From Cyclobacteriaceae bacterium (GTDB lineage Bacteria; Bacteroidota; Bacteroidia; Cytophagales; Cyclobacteriaceae), in contig CATQIH010000012.1 of NCBI GenBank assembly GCA_958296015.1, forward strand, positions 66,204-130,203: DNA of 64,000 bases. Reading direction: 5' to 3'. The position numbers and the translations under genes were made by a program. The notes beneath the pieces are model-generated. The model was not told the origin of the DNA and did no database searches. It saw only the letters and a program-made list of their open reading frames with translations. Shown here piece by piece: positions 44,893 through 53,795 of this stretch. Within the stretch, counting starts at the first letter, position 1. Each line of letters starts with the position of its first letter.

Positions 44893-45951
44893 ATGGAAGC
44901 AGTGAAGACACCTACCAGGCAAGACATCCGGAAAACCAAACCCGACCAGCTCAAGGCTTTTCTGAGTAGTGTTGGTGAAAAACCTTTCCGCGCCAAACAA
45001 ATTCAGGAATGGCTATGGAAAAAATCTGCTGCCAGCTTCGATGACATGACCAACCTGTCGGTCAAAACCCGTGCGTTGCTCAAAGAACATTTTGCTATCA
45101 ATCCGGTGCAGGAATATCAGAAGCAAGTGAGTGCAGACCACACCATCAAATCGATGTTTCGCCTGCACGACGGCCATATGGTAGAAGGCGTGCTGATTCC
45201 TACCGACAGCCGCATGACGGCCTGCGTGTCTTCGCAGGTGGGTTGTTCACTGAGCTGTAAATTTTGTGCTACCGGCTACATGGACCGTAAGCGCAACCTG
45301 GATGCTGCCGAAATTTACGACCAGGTAGTGCTGATTAGCCAGCAGGCAGAGAAGCATTACCAGATACCGCTCAGCAATATTGTATACATGGGCATGGGTG
45401 AGCCTTTGCTCAACTATGCCAGTGTACTACAATCTATTGAGCACATCACCTCGCCGGAAGGGCTGAACATGTCGCCCAAACGCATCACGGTGTCAACAGC
45501 AGGTATCGCCAAGATGATCAGAAAGCTGGGCGACGATCAGGTGAAGTTCAACCTGGCACTATCGCTCCATGCGGCTAATGATAAGAAGCGTAACCAGATC
45601 ATGCCGATTAACGAAAGCAATACCCTGGAAGCACTAAAAGATGCATTACAGTATTTTTATAGCAAAACCGGCAACAAGATCACCTTTGAATACATTGTGT
45701 TTTATAACTTCAACGATACGCTGGAAGATGCCCGCGAGTTGTGGCAGTTTACCAAGCAGGTGCCCGGCAAAGTGAACATCATCGAGTATAACCCCATCAG
45801 CGAAGCCAATTTTGTCAATACCGAAGCCGACCGCCTGGAGCAGTTTGCCCGCTACCTGGAAGACAAAGGCGTAACCGTGAATATACGCCGCAGCCGTGGT
45901 AAAGACATAGATGCCGCCTGTGGTCAACTGGCGATTAAGAATAAGGGGTAG
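44893..45951 (+). CDS. rlmN: dual-specificity 23S rRNA/tRNA adenine C2-methyltransferase RlmN
   Basis: 352 residues. The N-terminal helical domain (KAFLSSVGEKPFRAKQIQEW) binds RNA. The radical-SAM motif CX3CX2C is in GCSLSCKFCATGYMDRKRN, followed by NIVYMGMGEPLLNYASV and STAGIAKMI; the methyl-carrier cysteine is in the end segment GKDIDAACGQLAIK. It methylates A2503 of 23S rRNA and A37 of some tRNAs. Monocistronic; a HepT relic follows. Confidence 0.96.
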   Translation: MEAVKTPTRQDIRKTKPDQLKAFLSSVGEKPFRAKQIQEWLWKKSAASFDDMTNLSVKTRALLKEHFAINPVQEYQKQVSADHTIKSMFRLHDGHMVEGVLIPTDSRMTACVSSQVGCSLSCKFCATGYMDRKRNLDAAEIYDQVVLISQQAEKHYQIPLSNIVYMGMGEPLLNYASVLQSIEHITSPEGLNMSPKRITVSTAGIAKMIRKLGDDQVKFNLALSLHAANDKKRNQIMPINESNTLEALKDALQYFYSKTGNKITFEYIVFYNFNDTLEDARELWQFTKQVPGKVNIIEYNPISEANFVNTEADRLEQFARYLEDKGVTVNIRRSRGKDIDAACGQLAIKNKG

Positions 45952-45996
45952 GGGCATCTCATATCATTTTAAGCTTTTAATGTAAAACTGTCGGGA

Positions 45997-46242
45997 TTTT
46001 TACAGCTATGAAGCTGACATAATGCTGTTGAGAGAAATCTTGAAATCGTTGGGGAGGCTACCGATAAACTATTGAAAATTAATAAGGAAGTATTTATTAC
46101 AAATGCAAGAAGAATAGTTAACACTAGAAATAGATTAATCCACGGATACGATGACGTAGACAATACTGAAATCTGGGCAATTCTTGTGAATCATCTACCC
46201 ACCTTAAAAAGAGAAGTCAATGAACTTTTATCAGTTAAATAA
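45997..46242 (+). pseudogene. relic of a HepT-like (HEPN, DUF86) ribonuclease toxin
   Basis: The last 74 codons read NAVERNLEIVGEATDKLLKI, then RRIVNTRNRLIHGYDDVD, with the Rx4-6H catalytic signature of the HepT/HEPN family (RNRLIH), and the end HLPTLKREVNELLSVK. Upstream a TGA closes this frame; DFYSYEADI, which would belong before NAVERN, is in another frame, so a shift lies near 46020. The N-terminal third and the MntA nucleotidyltransferase antitoxin gene are absent. HepT normally cuts RNA until adenylylated by MntA; this copy is surely inactive. Confidence 0.72.
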
Positions 46243-46286
46243 ATGTGCTGTATCACTCTGGCTATTATAAAATATAACCTTTCATG

Positions 46287-46317
46287 AAAAAAGCCGAAGA
46301 ATAACCCCGGCTTTTTT
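46287..46317. terminator. bidirectional rho-independent terminator
   Basis: AAAAAAGCCG and CGGCTTTTTT form a perfect 10-bp stem around an 11-base loop. It separates the HepT relic from the convergent cupin gene, whose stop is at 46320. Confidence 0.85.
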
Positions 46318-46319
46318 GT

Positions 46320-46655
46320 TTAGTCTTCTCTTCCGTGCACCTGTGAGGGTGGGGAAGTAGCTTCAATGGCGGAAAATGTTTCCAGAATCTTATAGGTATG
46401 CTTGGCATCTTTGGGCACCAGGTAAGCATCTCCTTTTTCCAGTTTTACCATCTGGCCTTCAGAGTGCAACTCGGCTTTGCCTTTCAGCACGTAACCCAAA
46501 GTTTCATACGGACGGCTGACGGATGGTTTGTCTGCTCCGGGTTCTTCGTTCTCCCACATACGCATAGACATATTAATACCTGATACCAGAAATTTTTCGT
46601 TGCCATCTTTTGGCGAGTTAGCGGTGTCTAGTTTTTTTATACTTGTATCTCCCAT
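46320..46655 (-). CDS. small cupin-domain protein
   Basis: 111 residues, one cupin barrel. Motif 1 is reduced: PYETLGYVLKGKAELHSEG, in which the first metal-binding His pair is missing; motif 2 is GDAYLVPKDAKHTYKI with a His. The tail EATSPPSQVHGRED carries another His. It may bind a small molecule or metal; substrate unknown. The ATG at 46655 (MGDTSIKK) was preferred over the one at 46661. Monocistronic, with a terminator immediately downstream. Confidence 0.85.
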   Translation of the reverse strand: MGDTSIKKLDTANSPKDGNEKFLVSGINMSMRMWENEEPGADKPSVSRPYETLGYVLKGKAELHSEGQMVKLEKGDAYLVPKDAKHTYKILETFSAIEATSPPSQVHGRED

Positions 46656-46732
46656 GATCAATAATTTAAGGGTAAAAAAATAAGCGTTTAAGCTTTCTTC
46701 AACAACCAGTAACGGGCACTTATGTTATCACA

Positions 46733-47353
46733 TCAGGGAATTAATGTGACAGCGGAGGCCTGATAAGTGTAAAACTCACCGTTGGTCAGGTGATAATGCA
46801 CTATAAATTGGTGCTGTTGAATAGCGGCTACCGCTACCGAAAGTCGCAAGGCAAAGCCCTGATATGAAGCTTTCATCTGTTCGTCTATCAGAAAATCAGG
46901 TAACCCTACAATGCGGCCACTTGCGTAATCATAAATCTCAAAAATGCTGTTAAGCGTATCGCCAGCGGCAATTACTTTGCTGCTGCTGCCCTGTGTATAA
47001 TCTGCGTTACTGAAGACAGCAATATCAGCAATGTCTTCGGTAGGCTGTGGAGGAAGTGGGCTACAGGCATAGGCTGCACTCAACCAGCTTCCTTTTGGTG
47101 CCTCTTTACGAAGGCTATAATACTCCGCTACAGGAGACAGGCGCAATCCAAAACTATAAAAAGGGACTTCTGCCTTATCTTCCAGTGTATCATAAGAACT
47201 ATAGCTATTGTCCTCGAAACTTACTATGCTACCTGTAAGAGACGTGATATTGCTATACGTAATCCCTCCCAAATCTCCACAGCCATCGTTTTTACAAGCA
47301 AACAACATCAGCAAAGGAAAAAACATGGCTATACTTATACATCTTGGTTTCAT
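46733..47353 (-). CDS. exported lipoprotein of unknown function (DUF5034-like)
   Basis: 206 residues. The signal peptide ends in the lipobox LLMLFAC, followed by KNDGCGDLGG. The mature protein contains YACSPLPPQPTEDIADIAVF and NADYTQGSSSKVIAAGDTLN, then a beta-rich end with FIVHYHLTNGEFYTYQAS. The spacing of the cysteine, the Ile-rich strand and the AAGDTLN segment recalls DUF5034 lipoproteins, but I hold this as tentative. No neighbour suggests a role. Confidence 0.7.
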   Translation of the reverse strand: MKPRCISIAMFFPLLMLFACKNDGCGDLGGITYSNITSLTGSIVSFEDNSYSSYDTLEDKAEVPFYSFGLRLSPVAEYYSLRKEAPKGSWLSAAYACSPLPPQPTEDIADIAVFSNADYTQGSSSKVIAAGDTLNSIFEIYDYASGRIVGLPDFLIDEQMKASYQGFALRLSVAVAAIQQHQFIVHYHLTNGEFYTYQASAVTLIP

Positions 47354-47413
47354 ATGTAGTTTTAAACATAGATGCACAAAAAATGTACCTGCTCTGTAGA
47401 TCGATGGCTTTTC

Positions 47414-48574
47414 TTAGGGCTGTAATACCACCTTTACACAATTATCTTTCTTCTCGTTGAAAATCTCGTATCCATGCACTGCTTCGCTGAGCGGCAACCG
47501 GTGTGAGATGATATCATCCAGCGTCACTTTCTTCTCTTGCACAAGCTTCATCAACTCATCGATGTATACCTGCACGGGTGCTTGTCCGGCTCTTAATTTC
47601 AAGCTTTTATCGAAAAACTTACCAAACGGAAACTGATTGTAGTTTGAGGCATACACGCCTACTACGGTAACAGTGCCACCTCTACGTACCGCATTGAAGC
47701 AGTTTTCCAGCACTTCAGCAGTGCCTGCCTGTGCCCCTAATGTACCCAGTGCTTTATCCAGAAGGCTACGATCTGCTTCCATGCCTACGGCATCTACACA
47801 AACATCCGCTCCCCGGCCGTGGGTCATGCTGCGCACTACTTCAGCCACATCTTCTTCTGCTGCGTTGATCGTTTCGCTACCCGCTGATTTTCGGGCCATC
47901 TCAAGCCTGTAAGGTTGAATATCTACGCCAATCACCCTTTCGGCACCCTTGAGCCAGGCAGACTTTTGTGCCATGATGCCCACTGGTCCGCAACCAAACA
48001 CTACCACGGTTTCTCCTCCTTGCAACTCAGCCCAGTCGATGGCGGTATAGCCGGTAGGAAAAATATCGGTTAGAAAGAGTACCTGTTCGTCAGTGAGTTC
48101 GTCGGGAACTATGCGCGGGCCAAAATCGGCGTATGGCACCCGTGCGTATTCAGCCTGACCACCGTCGTAGCCACCATACAGGCTGGTATAACCAAACAAA
48201 GCACCCCCTTTGCCTTTCAGTATATCACCTTCCGGTCCATAGAACTCTGGGTTGGAATTCTCGCACTGTGTAGGCAGGTGTGCTTGTTGACAGAAATAGC
48301 ATTGTCCGCACGAGATAGGGAACGGCACCACTACTCGGTCGCCTATTTTCAGGTTTTTAACATCGGTGCCTACTTCTTCGACGATGCCCATAAACTCATG
48401 GCCTACTACAAAACTGTTCTTATCAGGTATCAAACCATTGTAAATATGTAGGTCAGAACCACATATGGCTGTAGAAGTGACCCGGATAATAGCATCTCTG
48501 GAGTCTCTGATGATAGGATCGGGAATTGTTTCTACCCGTACATCTTTTGGTTTATGATAAACTAGGGCTTTCAT
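47414..48574 (-). CDS. zinc-dependent alcohol/formaldehyde dehydrogenase family protein
   Basis: 386 residues, a medium-chain dehydrogenase. Catalytic zinc ligands are Cys in AICGSDLHIYNG and His in VVGHEFMGIVEEVG; structural zinc cysteines are in PISCGQCYFCQQAHLPTQCE; the NAD(P) site is VVFGCGPVGIMAQ. The inserted loop YGGYDGGQAEYARVPYADF marks the subgroup of glutathione-independent formaldehyde dehydrogenase-like enzymes. The substrate is not proven. It stands alone, divergent from the PadR regulator, which could control it. Confidence 0.92.
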   Translation of the reverse strand: MKALVYHKPKDVRVETIPDPIIRDSRDAIIRVTSTAICGSDLHIYNGLIPDKNSFVVGHEFMGIVEEVGTDVKNLKIGDRVVVPFPISCGQCYFCQQAHLPTQCENSNPEFYGPEGDILKGKGGALFGYTSLYGGYDGGQAEYARVPYADFGPRIVPDELTDEQVLFLTDIFPTGYTAIDWAELQGGETVVVFGCGPVGIMAQKSAWLKGAERVIGVDIQPYRLEMARKSAGSETINAAEEDVAEVVRSMTHGRGADVCVDAVGMEADRSLLDKALGTLGAQAGTAEVLENCFNAVRRGGTVTVVGVYASNYNQFPFGKFFDKSLKLRAGQAPVQVYIDELMKLVQEKKVTLDDIISHRLPLSEAVHGYEIFNEKKDNCVKVVLQP

Positions 48575-48756
48575 AGGTTAAAAAGTTAAGGTTGTAAAAA
48601 GATTAATGGTCAAAATTCATTTGTAAACTTAGTGGTGTCAACAATGTTAGAAGTTGATAGCACTTCTTTTTCAGATGTCATGATGGTCGCAGAATTATTT
48701 ATCAAATAAATACATAGAAACTTGATGCATTGGATTACGCTGTATATATTTACCAT

Positions 48757-49089
48757 ATGAAATCAACAGAGCTGATTAAAGGCACATTAGGCACTATCAT
48801 TCTTAAGTTGTTAGCGGATAACGATAAAATGTATGGTTATGAAATCGCACAAAGGGTAAAAGAAATTTCTAACAATAAAATCTTGATTAAAGAAGGATCA
48901 TTGTATCCGGCACTGCACAAATTGCTAAAAGACGGGCTGGTAGAGGTAGAGACCATCAACATAGGTAAACGTTTGCGAAAATATTACCGTCTTACACCGC
49001 AGGGTAAAGTGGAAAAGCAAGCCATGTTCGACGAGTTAGAGGATTTTCTACAAACAATTCAGCATATTATTTTTCCACAACACCAATAA
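48757..49089 (+). CDS. PadR-family transcriptional regulator
   Basis: 110 residues. The PadR winged-helix is visible: LGTIILKLLADNDKMYGYEIAQRVKE, KEGSLYPALHKLLKDGLVEV and the wing RLRKYYRLTPQGK; a short C-terminal helix allows dimerisation. PadR proteins usually repress a nearby transporter or detoxification gene; the divergent dehydrogenase is the only candidate here. The ATG at 48757 was chosen because the earlier codons lie in a promoter-like stretch (TTG, 20 bases, TATATTTA). Confidence 0.9.
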   Translation: MKSTELIKGTLGTIILKLLADNDKMYGYEIAQRVKEISNNKILIKEGSLYPALHKLLKDGLVEVETINIGKRLRKYYRLTPQGKVEKQAMFDELEDFLQTIQHIIFPQHQ

Positions 49090-49180
49090 TACACATGCAC
49101 TCACAAAGTTATATATTATTTCCCGGCCTCTGTAGTGAGGAAAATAAAGTATAGAAGTAGCCCTTTTACCATGAAAATAC

Positions 49181-49188
49181 TAAATTTG
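49181..49188 (+). promoter_or_regulatory. putative -7 box for pyrE
   Basis: TAAATTTG fits TAnnTTTG but ends only four bases before the ATG at 49193, so the mRNA would be leaderless or begin at the start codon. Confidence 0.5.
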
Positions 49189-49192
49189 CGGT

Positions 49193-49852
49193 ATGAATGA
49201 ATTTAATGGCAGAGATAGCTCTGTAGCAGAAAGCATTGCCCGCATGTTTCTGGAGATCGGCGTGGTAAAACTCAACACGAAGACACCTTACACCTGGGCA
49301 TCGGGATGGAAGTCACCTATTTATTGTGACGGGCGCATTTCTTTGTCTTACCCACAGGTAAGGAGTTATATTAAGGAGGCTCTGGCAGATGTGGTAAGCA
49401 AACGTTTTCCGGATACCGAAGCAGTGGCGGGGGTTGCTACGGCAGGCATACCCCAAGGTGTGCTGGTAGCTGATCTGCTTGATTTGCCTTTCTTGTATGT
49501 ACGTACAAAACCTAAAGAGCATGGCATGACCAATATGGTGGAAGGTGAGCTGATAAGGGGACAAAAGGTGATCGTGGTAGAAGACCTGGTATCTACCGGC
49601 GGAAGTTCTTTGAGAGCGGTGGCTGCACTGGATCTGATGGGGCTGGAAATTCAGGGACTGATTTCAGTGTTTACCTATGGTTTTGATGTGGCAAGGCAGA
49701 AATTTGCTGATGCTAGTATTCCCTTCACCGCACTTTGTTCTTACGATATACTGCTCAAGGAAGCACTGGAACAGCAACTGATATCCAATGTTGAACTTGC
49801 TTCGCTACAGGCATGGCGCAAAAATCCAGAAAGCTGGCAGGTTTCTTCTTAA
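49193..49852 (+). CDS. pyrE: orotate phosphoribosyltransferase
   Basis: 219 residues. The PRPP-binding motif is VIVVEDLVSTGGSS; the orotate-side Lys and loop are in YVRTKPKEHGM, and AGVATAGIPQGVLVA precedes it. It makes orotidine 5'-monophosphate in UMP synthesis. The N-terminal NTKTPYTWASGWKSPIYCDGR is typical of the bacterial enzyme. No other pyrimidine gene is near; an interspersed repeat follows. Confidence 0.95.
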   Translation: MNEFNGRDSSVAESIARMFLEIGVVKLNTKTPYTWASGWKSPIYCDGRISLSYPQVRSYIKEALADVVSKRFPDTEAVAGVATAGIPQGVLVADLLDLPFLYVRTKPKEHGMTNMVEGELIRGQKVIVVEDLVSTGGSSLRAVAALDLMGLEIQGLISVFTYGFDVARQKFADASIPFTALCSYDILLKEALEQQLISNVELASLQAWRKNPESWQVSS

Positions 49853-49904
49853 AACGCTCATGCTTAAAGGTTGTATAATCTGATATATCAACCATTCTAA
49901 AGTT

Positions 49905-50003
49905 ACTGTCATTCCACCAGAGAATGCGGCTTGGGAATTTTTATCATGTTACACATCCAATCTGTTTGATCCGGAACTAAAACGATTCCTGCGAAATGAC
50001 AGT
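49905..50003. repeat. TGTCATTCC-type interspersed element, copy 2
   Basis: ACTGTCATTCC at the left and GAAATGACAGT at the right form an 11-bp inverted repeat with one mismatch. The interior (about 77 bases) differs from that of copy 1 at 27530 except for the ends and a TCCTGCG-like motif. It fills the convergent gap between pyrE and the Usp gene. Confidence 0.65.
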
Positions 50004-50038
50004 AAAAACAGACTGCTTAACTTTGAGCTTATCGTAAT

Positions 50039-50884
50039 TTACCGAATGCTGAAAGTCCAGACTGGTCTTTTGGCATGGTTCACTACGTCTTCTGCAATAC
50101 TGCTACTAAGCAGACGGCTTATTGCGGAGCGCCCGTGTGTACCAATAGCAATCATATCAGCTTTGATGTCTTCTGCAAAGTAAATGATACCATCTTCCTC
50201 ATCATCATCATTATAAACGTTTAGTGTATAATTTTTAAGTTGGTACTCATCTGCAAATTTCTGCATTTCTTTTCTGTAATAGCGATCTGTCTCAAAGCTG
50301 GAAGGTGTATTCACGTTAACAATATGCAAGGTAGCTTCAAAGACTTCCTGTATATCTTTAAGTGCAGCAATTAGGTGATTGTGGTCGTCTTTGAGGTTGG
50401 TGGCAAGTACAATATTTTTGATACTTTTTGCCTCTACCGGGCTTTTGACGGTCAGTACCGGGCATTTTGCTCTTCTGACAACTTTTTCGGTATTAGAGCC
50501 TATCAGAATTTCCTCAACACCACTGGCTCCCTGAGTACCCATCAACACCAAATCTACTGATTGTTCTACAATCGTTCTGGAAATATGTTCATAAGGGTTA
50601 CCCACCTCCACAAATCCTGTGAGGGAAACATCACTGTATTTCGGGTCTGCTGTGAGTTCTGATAACCTTTGCCGGATGCGCTTTACAAGTTGGATAAAGA
50701 AGACGGTATCCATTCCATCAGGGGCTATCACTTCACCCATCGCGTTGAATGAGGTACCATGCGGAGCTTCTACCACGTTAAGAAGTTTGACGGTTCCGCC
50801 ACTTTTGCGGGCAATGCCACAGGCAAGGTCCAGTGCATAATTGGCCTGATCGGAGAAATCGGTAGGAACTAAGATACTTTTCAT
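50039..50884 (-). CDS. tandem universal stress protein
   Basis: 281 residues with two Usp domains. Domain 1 ends with the ATP-binding pattern GTQGASGVEEILIGSNTEKV; domain 2 with GTHGRSAISRLLSSSIAEDV. Start MKSILVPTDFSDQANYALDL is typical. Such proteins bind ATP and modulate stress survival by unknown partners. Monocistronic. Confidence 0.94.
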   Translation of the reverse strand: MKSILVPTDFSDQANYALDLACGIARKSGGTVKLLNVVEAPHGTSFNAMGEVIAPDGMDTVFFIQLVKRIRQRLSELTADPKYSDVSLTGFVEVGNPYEHISRTIVEQSVDLVLMGTQGASGVEEILIGSNTEKVVRRAKCPVLTVKSPVEAKSIKNIVLATNLKDDHNHLIAALKDIQEVFEATLHIVNVNTPSSFETDRYYRKEMQKFADEYQLKNYTLNVYNDDDEEDGIIYFAEDIKADMIAIGTHGRSAISRLLSSSIAEDVVNHAKRPVWTFSIR

Positions 50885-50980
50885 ATATTAAAAATAGTTG
50901 GTTTCTATCTGTTTATACGTGTTCAAGCATCATGCTGACCATATAATAAGGTGAAAGGTAATAAAAAAGGCAAAAAAGGA

Positions 50981-51886
50981 CTAATGTGCCAGTAAGTTGC
51001 CTATCCCAAAAGTACATACATACAACAGGGTGGTAAGAGCCAATTGTTTGAGATAAGGGTCTAGCTCTGCTGCTGTAGACTTGCTTTGTACTGCCTGGCC
51101 ATTTTTGACAAACAGCGGCAGACTTATCAGAAAAAGCCACTGAAAATAACCATGAAAGTTGATCCATACAAACAAAACAGAAGCAGCCATACCGCCCAGC
51201 AGTAATATCCAGTGATATGCCACAGCACGCCGACGGCCAATGCGCACAGGAACAGACTTTTTGCCTGCCAGCTTATCTGTGTTGATGTCCCGTATATTGT
51301 TCAGGTTCAATACACCCGTTGCAAAAAGTCCGCAGCTAAGGGCAGGTAGCACATACATCCATTGCAGGTAATGCGTATACAAATAAAAAGACCCTAATAC
51401 GCCCACCAGACCAAAAAACAACAATACGGATATATCTCCCAGGCCTGCATAGCCATACGGGTTGCTCCCCGAGGTGTACGTGATGGCCGCTATGATGGCA
51501 ATAATCCCCAGGCCCAGAAAAAACAACAAGGTTTGCATATCAAAATGCAGGGCTGTCAGAATAAGGGCTACGCCACTGATGAAAGATAAAACGGTAAAGA
51601 GCAGCATGGCTTTTTTCATGGCTGCTGGCGTAATATGACCAGACTGCACGGCTCTTGCCGGGCCTTCTCTTTCCAGACTGTCTGCTCCGTGAATAGAATC
51701 ACCATAGTCGTTAGCCAGGTTAGAGAGCACCTGAAGGAAAATAGTTGTCAGTATGCTAAGTACACATACCTCCCACCGGAAGGCACCTACGGCAGCTGCC
51801 AAAAAGGCTCCCATACTGATACTTGCCAGGGCAAGCGGGAGCGTACGAGGGCGTGTTGCTTCTATCCATGCACCAGTTGCTGCCAT
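50981..51886 (-). CDS. menA: 1,4-dihydroxy-2-naphthoate polyprenyltransferase
   Basis: 301 residues, eight or nine membrane helices. The two aspartate-rich motifs of the UbiA superfamily are present: LANDYGDSIHGAD and NNIRDINTDKLAGK; the start WIEATRPRTLPLALASI is the MenA signature. It attaches the prenyl chain to DHNA in menaquinone synthesis at the inner membrane. Its start is three bases after the argS stop, so they share a transcript. Confidence 0.94.
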   Translation of the reverse strand: MAATGAWIEATRPRTLPLALASISMGAFLAAAVGAFRWEVCVLSILTTIFLQVLSNLANDYGDSIHGADSLEREGPARAVQSGHITPAAMKKAMLLFTVLSFISGVALILTALHFDMQTLLFFLGLGIIAIIAAITYTSGSNPYGYAGLGDISVLLFFGLVGVLGSFYLYTHYLQWMYVLPALSCGLFATGVLNLNNIRDINTDKLAGKKSVPVRIGRRRAVAYHWILLLGGMAASVLFVWINFHGYFQWLFLISLPLFVKNGQAVQSKSTAAELDPYLKQLALTTLLYVCTFGIGNLLAH

Positions 51887-51889
51887 GCC

Positions 51890-53689
51890 TTACATTCGTT
51901 CGGGTACCTGAATACCAAGCAGATCCATCGCAGAGCGTATCACTGCTGCGGCTGCTTGTGAAAGGGCCACCCGAAAAGCCAGTGCTGTAGGGTCTTCCTC
52001 ACTAAAGATAGATACCTCCGTATAAAAGCGGTTGTATTCTTTGGCAAGGTCATAAGCATACTGGGCTACGGTAGCAGGGCTATAATCTTCGGCTGCCTGC
52101 GCTATCTTTTGCGGAAACTCATGCATCAGCCGGATCACTTCCAGTTCTGCTGGCTGCAATGTGGCAAGGTCAGCAAAACGGCCGCCTGTCTCTATGCCCA
52201 GGTCGTTGGCTTTTCGTAGGATGGCAGAGATACGTGCGTAGGTGTATTGTATAAATGGTGCTGTATTACCCTGCAACTGCACAGACTCTTCCGGATTGAA
52301 AAGCATACGTTTTTTAGGGTCTACCTTCAGGATAAAATACTTCAACGCACCGGTGCCCAGCACGCTGTATAATTCTTCCGCCTGTTCTTTGGTGAAACCA
52401 TCAATCTTACCCAAAGCTTCTGTTTGTGCCCTGGCGGCCTCTGTTACTTCTTGTATCAGATCATCGGCATCTACCACCGTGCCCTCACGTGATTTCATTT
52501 TGCCGGAAGGCAAATCTACCATACCATACGATAAGTGGTACAACCCATCGGCATAAGGGCGGCTCAGCTTCTTCAGAATTTTAAACAGCACATCAAAGTG
52601 GTAATCTTGCTCGTTGCCTACCACATACACCATCTTGTCAAACGGGAAGTCATGGTAACGCATATCAACGGTGCCCAGGTCCTGGGTCATGTACACCGAA
52701 GTACCATCGGAGCGAAGCAGCAGCTTCTGGTCCAGTCCTTCATCAGTGAGGTCTACCCAAACAGAACCATCTGCTCTTTTGGTAAATACCTGCCTATCCA
52801 GTCCTTCCTCCACCACACTTTTTCCCAGCAGGTAAGTATTCGATTCGTAGTATATCTTGTCGAAGCCAACGACTATACGTTTGTAGGTAGTATCGAACCC
52901 TTCATATACCCATCCGTTCATCGTTTTCCAAAGCATTACTACTTCCGGATCACCCTGTTCCCACTTTTGGAGCATATCCTGGGTGGCTTTCATCAGGCTG
53001 GATTGCTTTTTGGCCTGCGCTTCTTCCATACCTTCTGCCACCAGCTGCGCTACTTCCTGCTTGTATGCTTTATCAAACCGCACATAGTATTTGCCTACCA
53101 GGTGATCGCCTTTGATGCCCGATGAGGCAGGCGTTTCACCCTTGCCAAACCATTGATAGGCCAGCATAGACTTGCAAATATGGATGCCCCGGTCGTTGAC
53201 GAGATTCACTTTTTTTACTTCGTAACCATTGGCACTGAATATTCGGGAGATGGAAGCACCCAGGAATATAGTACGCAGGTGCCCCAGATGCAGCGGTTTG
53301 TTGGTGTTGGGAGAAGAGAACTCTACCATCACCTTCTGCCCATTGTCGGGCTGGTAGCCAAAAGGCAATGCCGACTGCTGGCTGCTGCTGATATGCTCAA
53401 ATACTTCCAGCCAGGTATTGTCTGCAATTTCCAGGTTGAGGAAGCCTGTTACCACGTTGAAATCGCGCACAATACCGCTATGTTCTCTGAGGTAACTGCC
53501 AACTGCCTGCGCCGTATCCTGATGGTTCTGCTTGCTGATGCGACCATAGGAGAAAGTGACAAAGGTATGAGAACCGGCAAATTCTTTTCGGGTAGGTTGT
53601 AGTTTGATGTCTGCTTCCGGCAAAGTATGGTGATACAATGACTGGAAAGCATCGCTGATACTTAATTTTATGCGCTTTTCTATATCCAT
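51890..53689 (-). CDS. argS: arginine-tRNA ligase
   Basis: 599 residues, class Ia synthetase. The HIGH-like motif is in TNKPLHLGHLRTIFLG, the KMSK-like loop is GKMKSREGTVVD, and the C-terminal DALR anticodon-binding domain ends QAAAAVIRSAMDLLGIQVPERM. The N-terminal additional domain (residues 1-110) is also present. It charges tRNA-Arg. It heads a two-gene unit with menA and is divergent from the arginine decarboxylase gene, so two arginine-using enzymes share one intergenic region of about 106 bases. Confidence 0.96.
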   Translation of the reverse strand: MDIEKRIKLSISDAFQSLYHHTLPEADIKLQPTRKEFAGSHTFVTFSYGRISKQNHQDTAQAVGSYLREHSGIVRDFNVVTGFLNLEIADNTWLEVFEHISSSQQSALPFGYQPDNGQKVMVEFSSPNTNKPLHLGHLRTIFLGASISRIFSANGYEVKKVNLVNDRGIHICKSMLAYQWFGKGETPASSGIKGDHLVGKYYVRFDKAYKQEVAQLVAEGMEEAQAKKQSSLMKATQDMLQKWEQGDPEVVMLWKTMNGWVYEGFDTTYKRIVVGFDKIYYESNTYLLGKSVVEEGLDRQVFTKRADGSVWVDLTDEGLDQKLLLRSDGTSVYMTQDLGTVDMRYHDFPFDKMVYVVGNEQDYHFDVLFKILKKLSRPYADGLYHLSYGMVDLPSGKMKSREGTVVDADDLIQEVTEAARAQTEALGKIDGFTKEQAEELYSVLGTGALKYFILKVDPKKRMLFNPEESVQLQGNTAPFIQYTYARISAILRKANDLGIETGGRFADLATLQPAELEVIRLMHEFPQKIAQAAEDYSPATVAQYAYDLAKEYNRFYTEVSIFSEEDPTALAFRVALSQAAAAVIRSAMDLLGIQVPERM

Positions 53690-53795
53690 CTCAACAAAAA
53701 CTCGGTGGTAAGCTATGTATGAAAACTTTGCAAAGATGTTAAAATAATATCAATATTGCATGACCAATGTTTGATCCATCATCCAACTTTTTATC

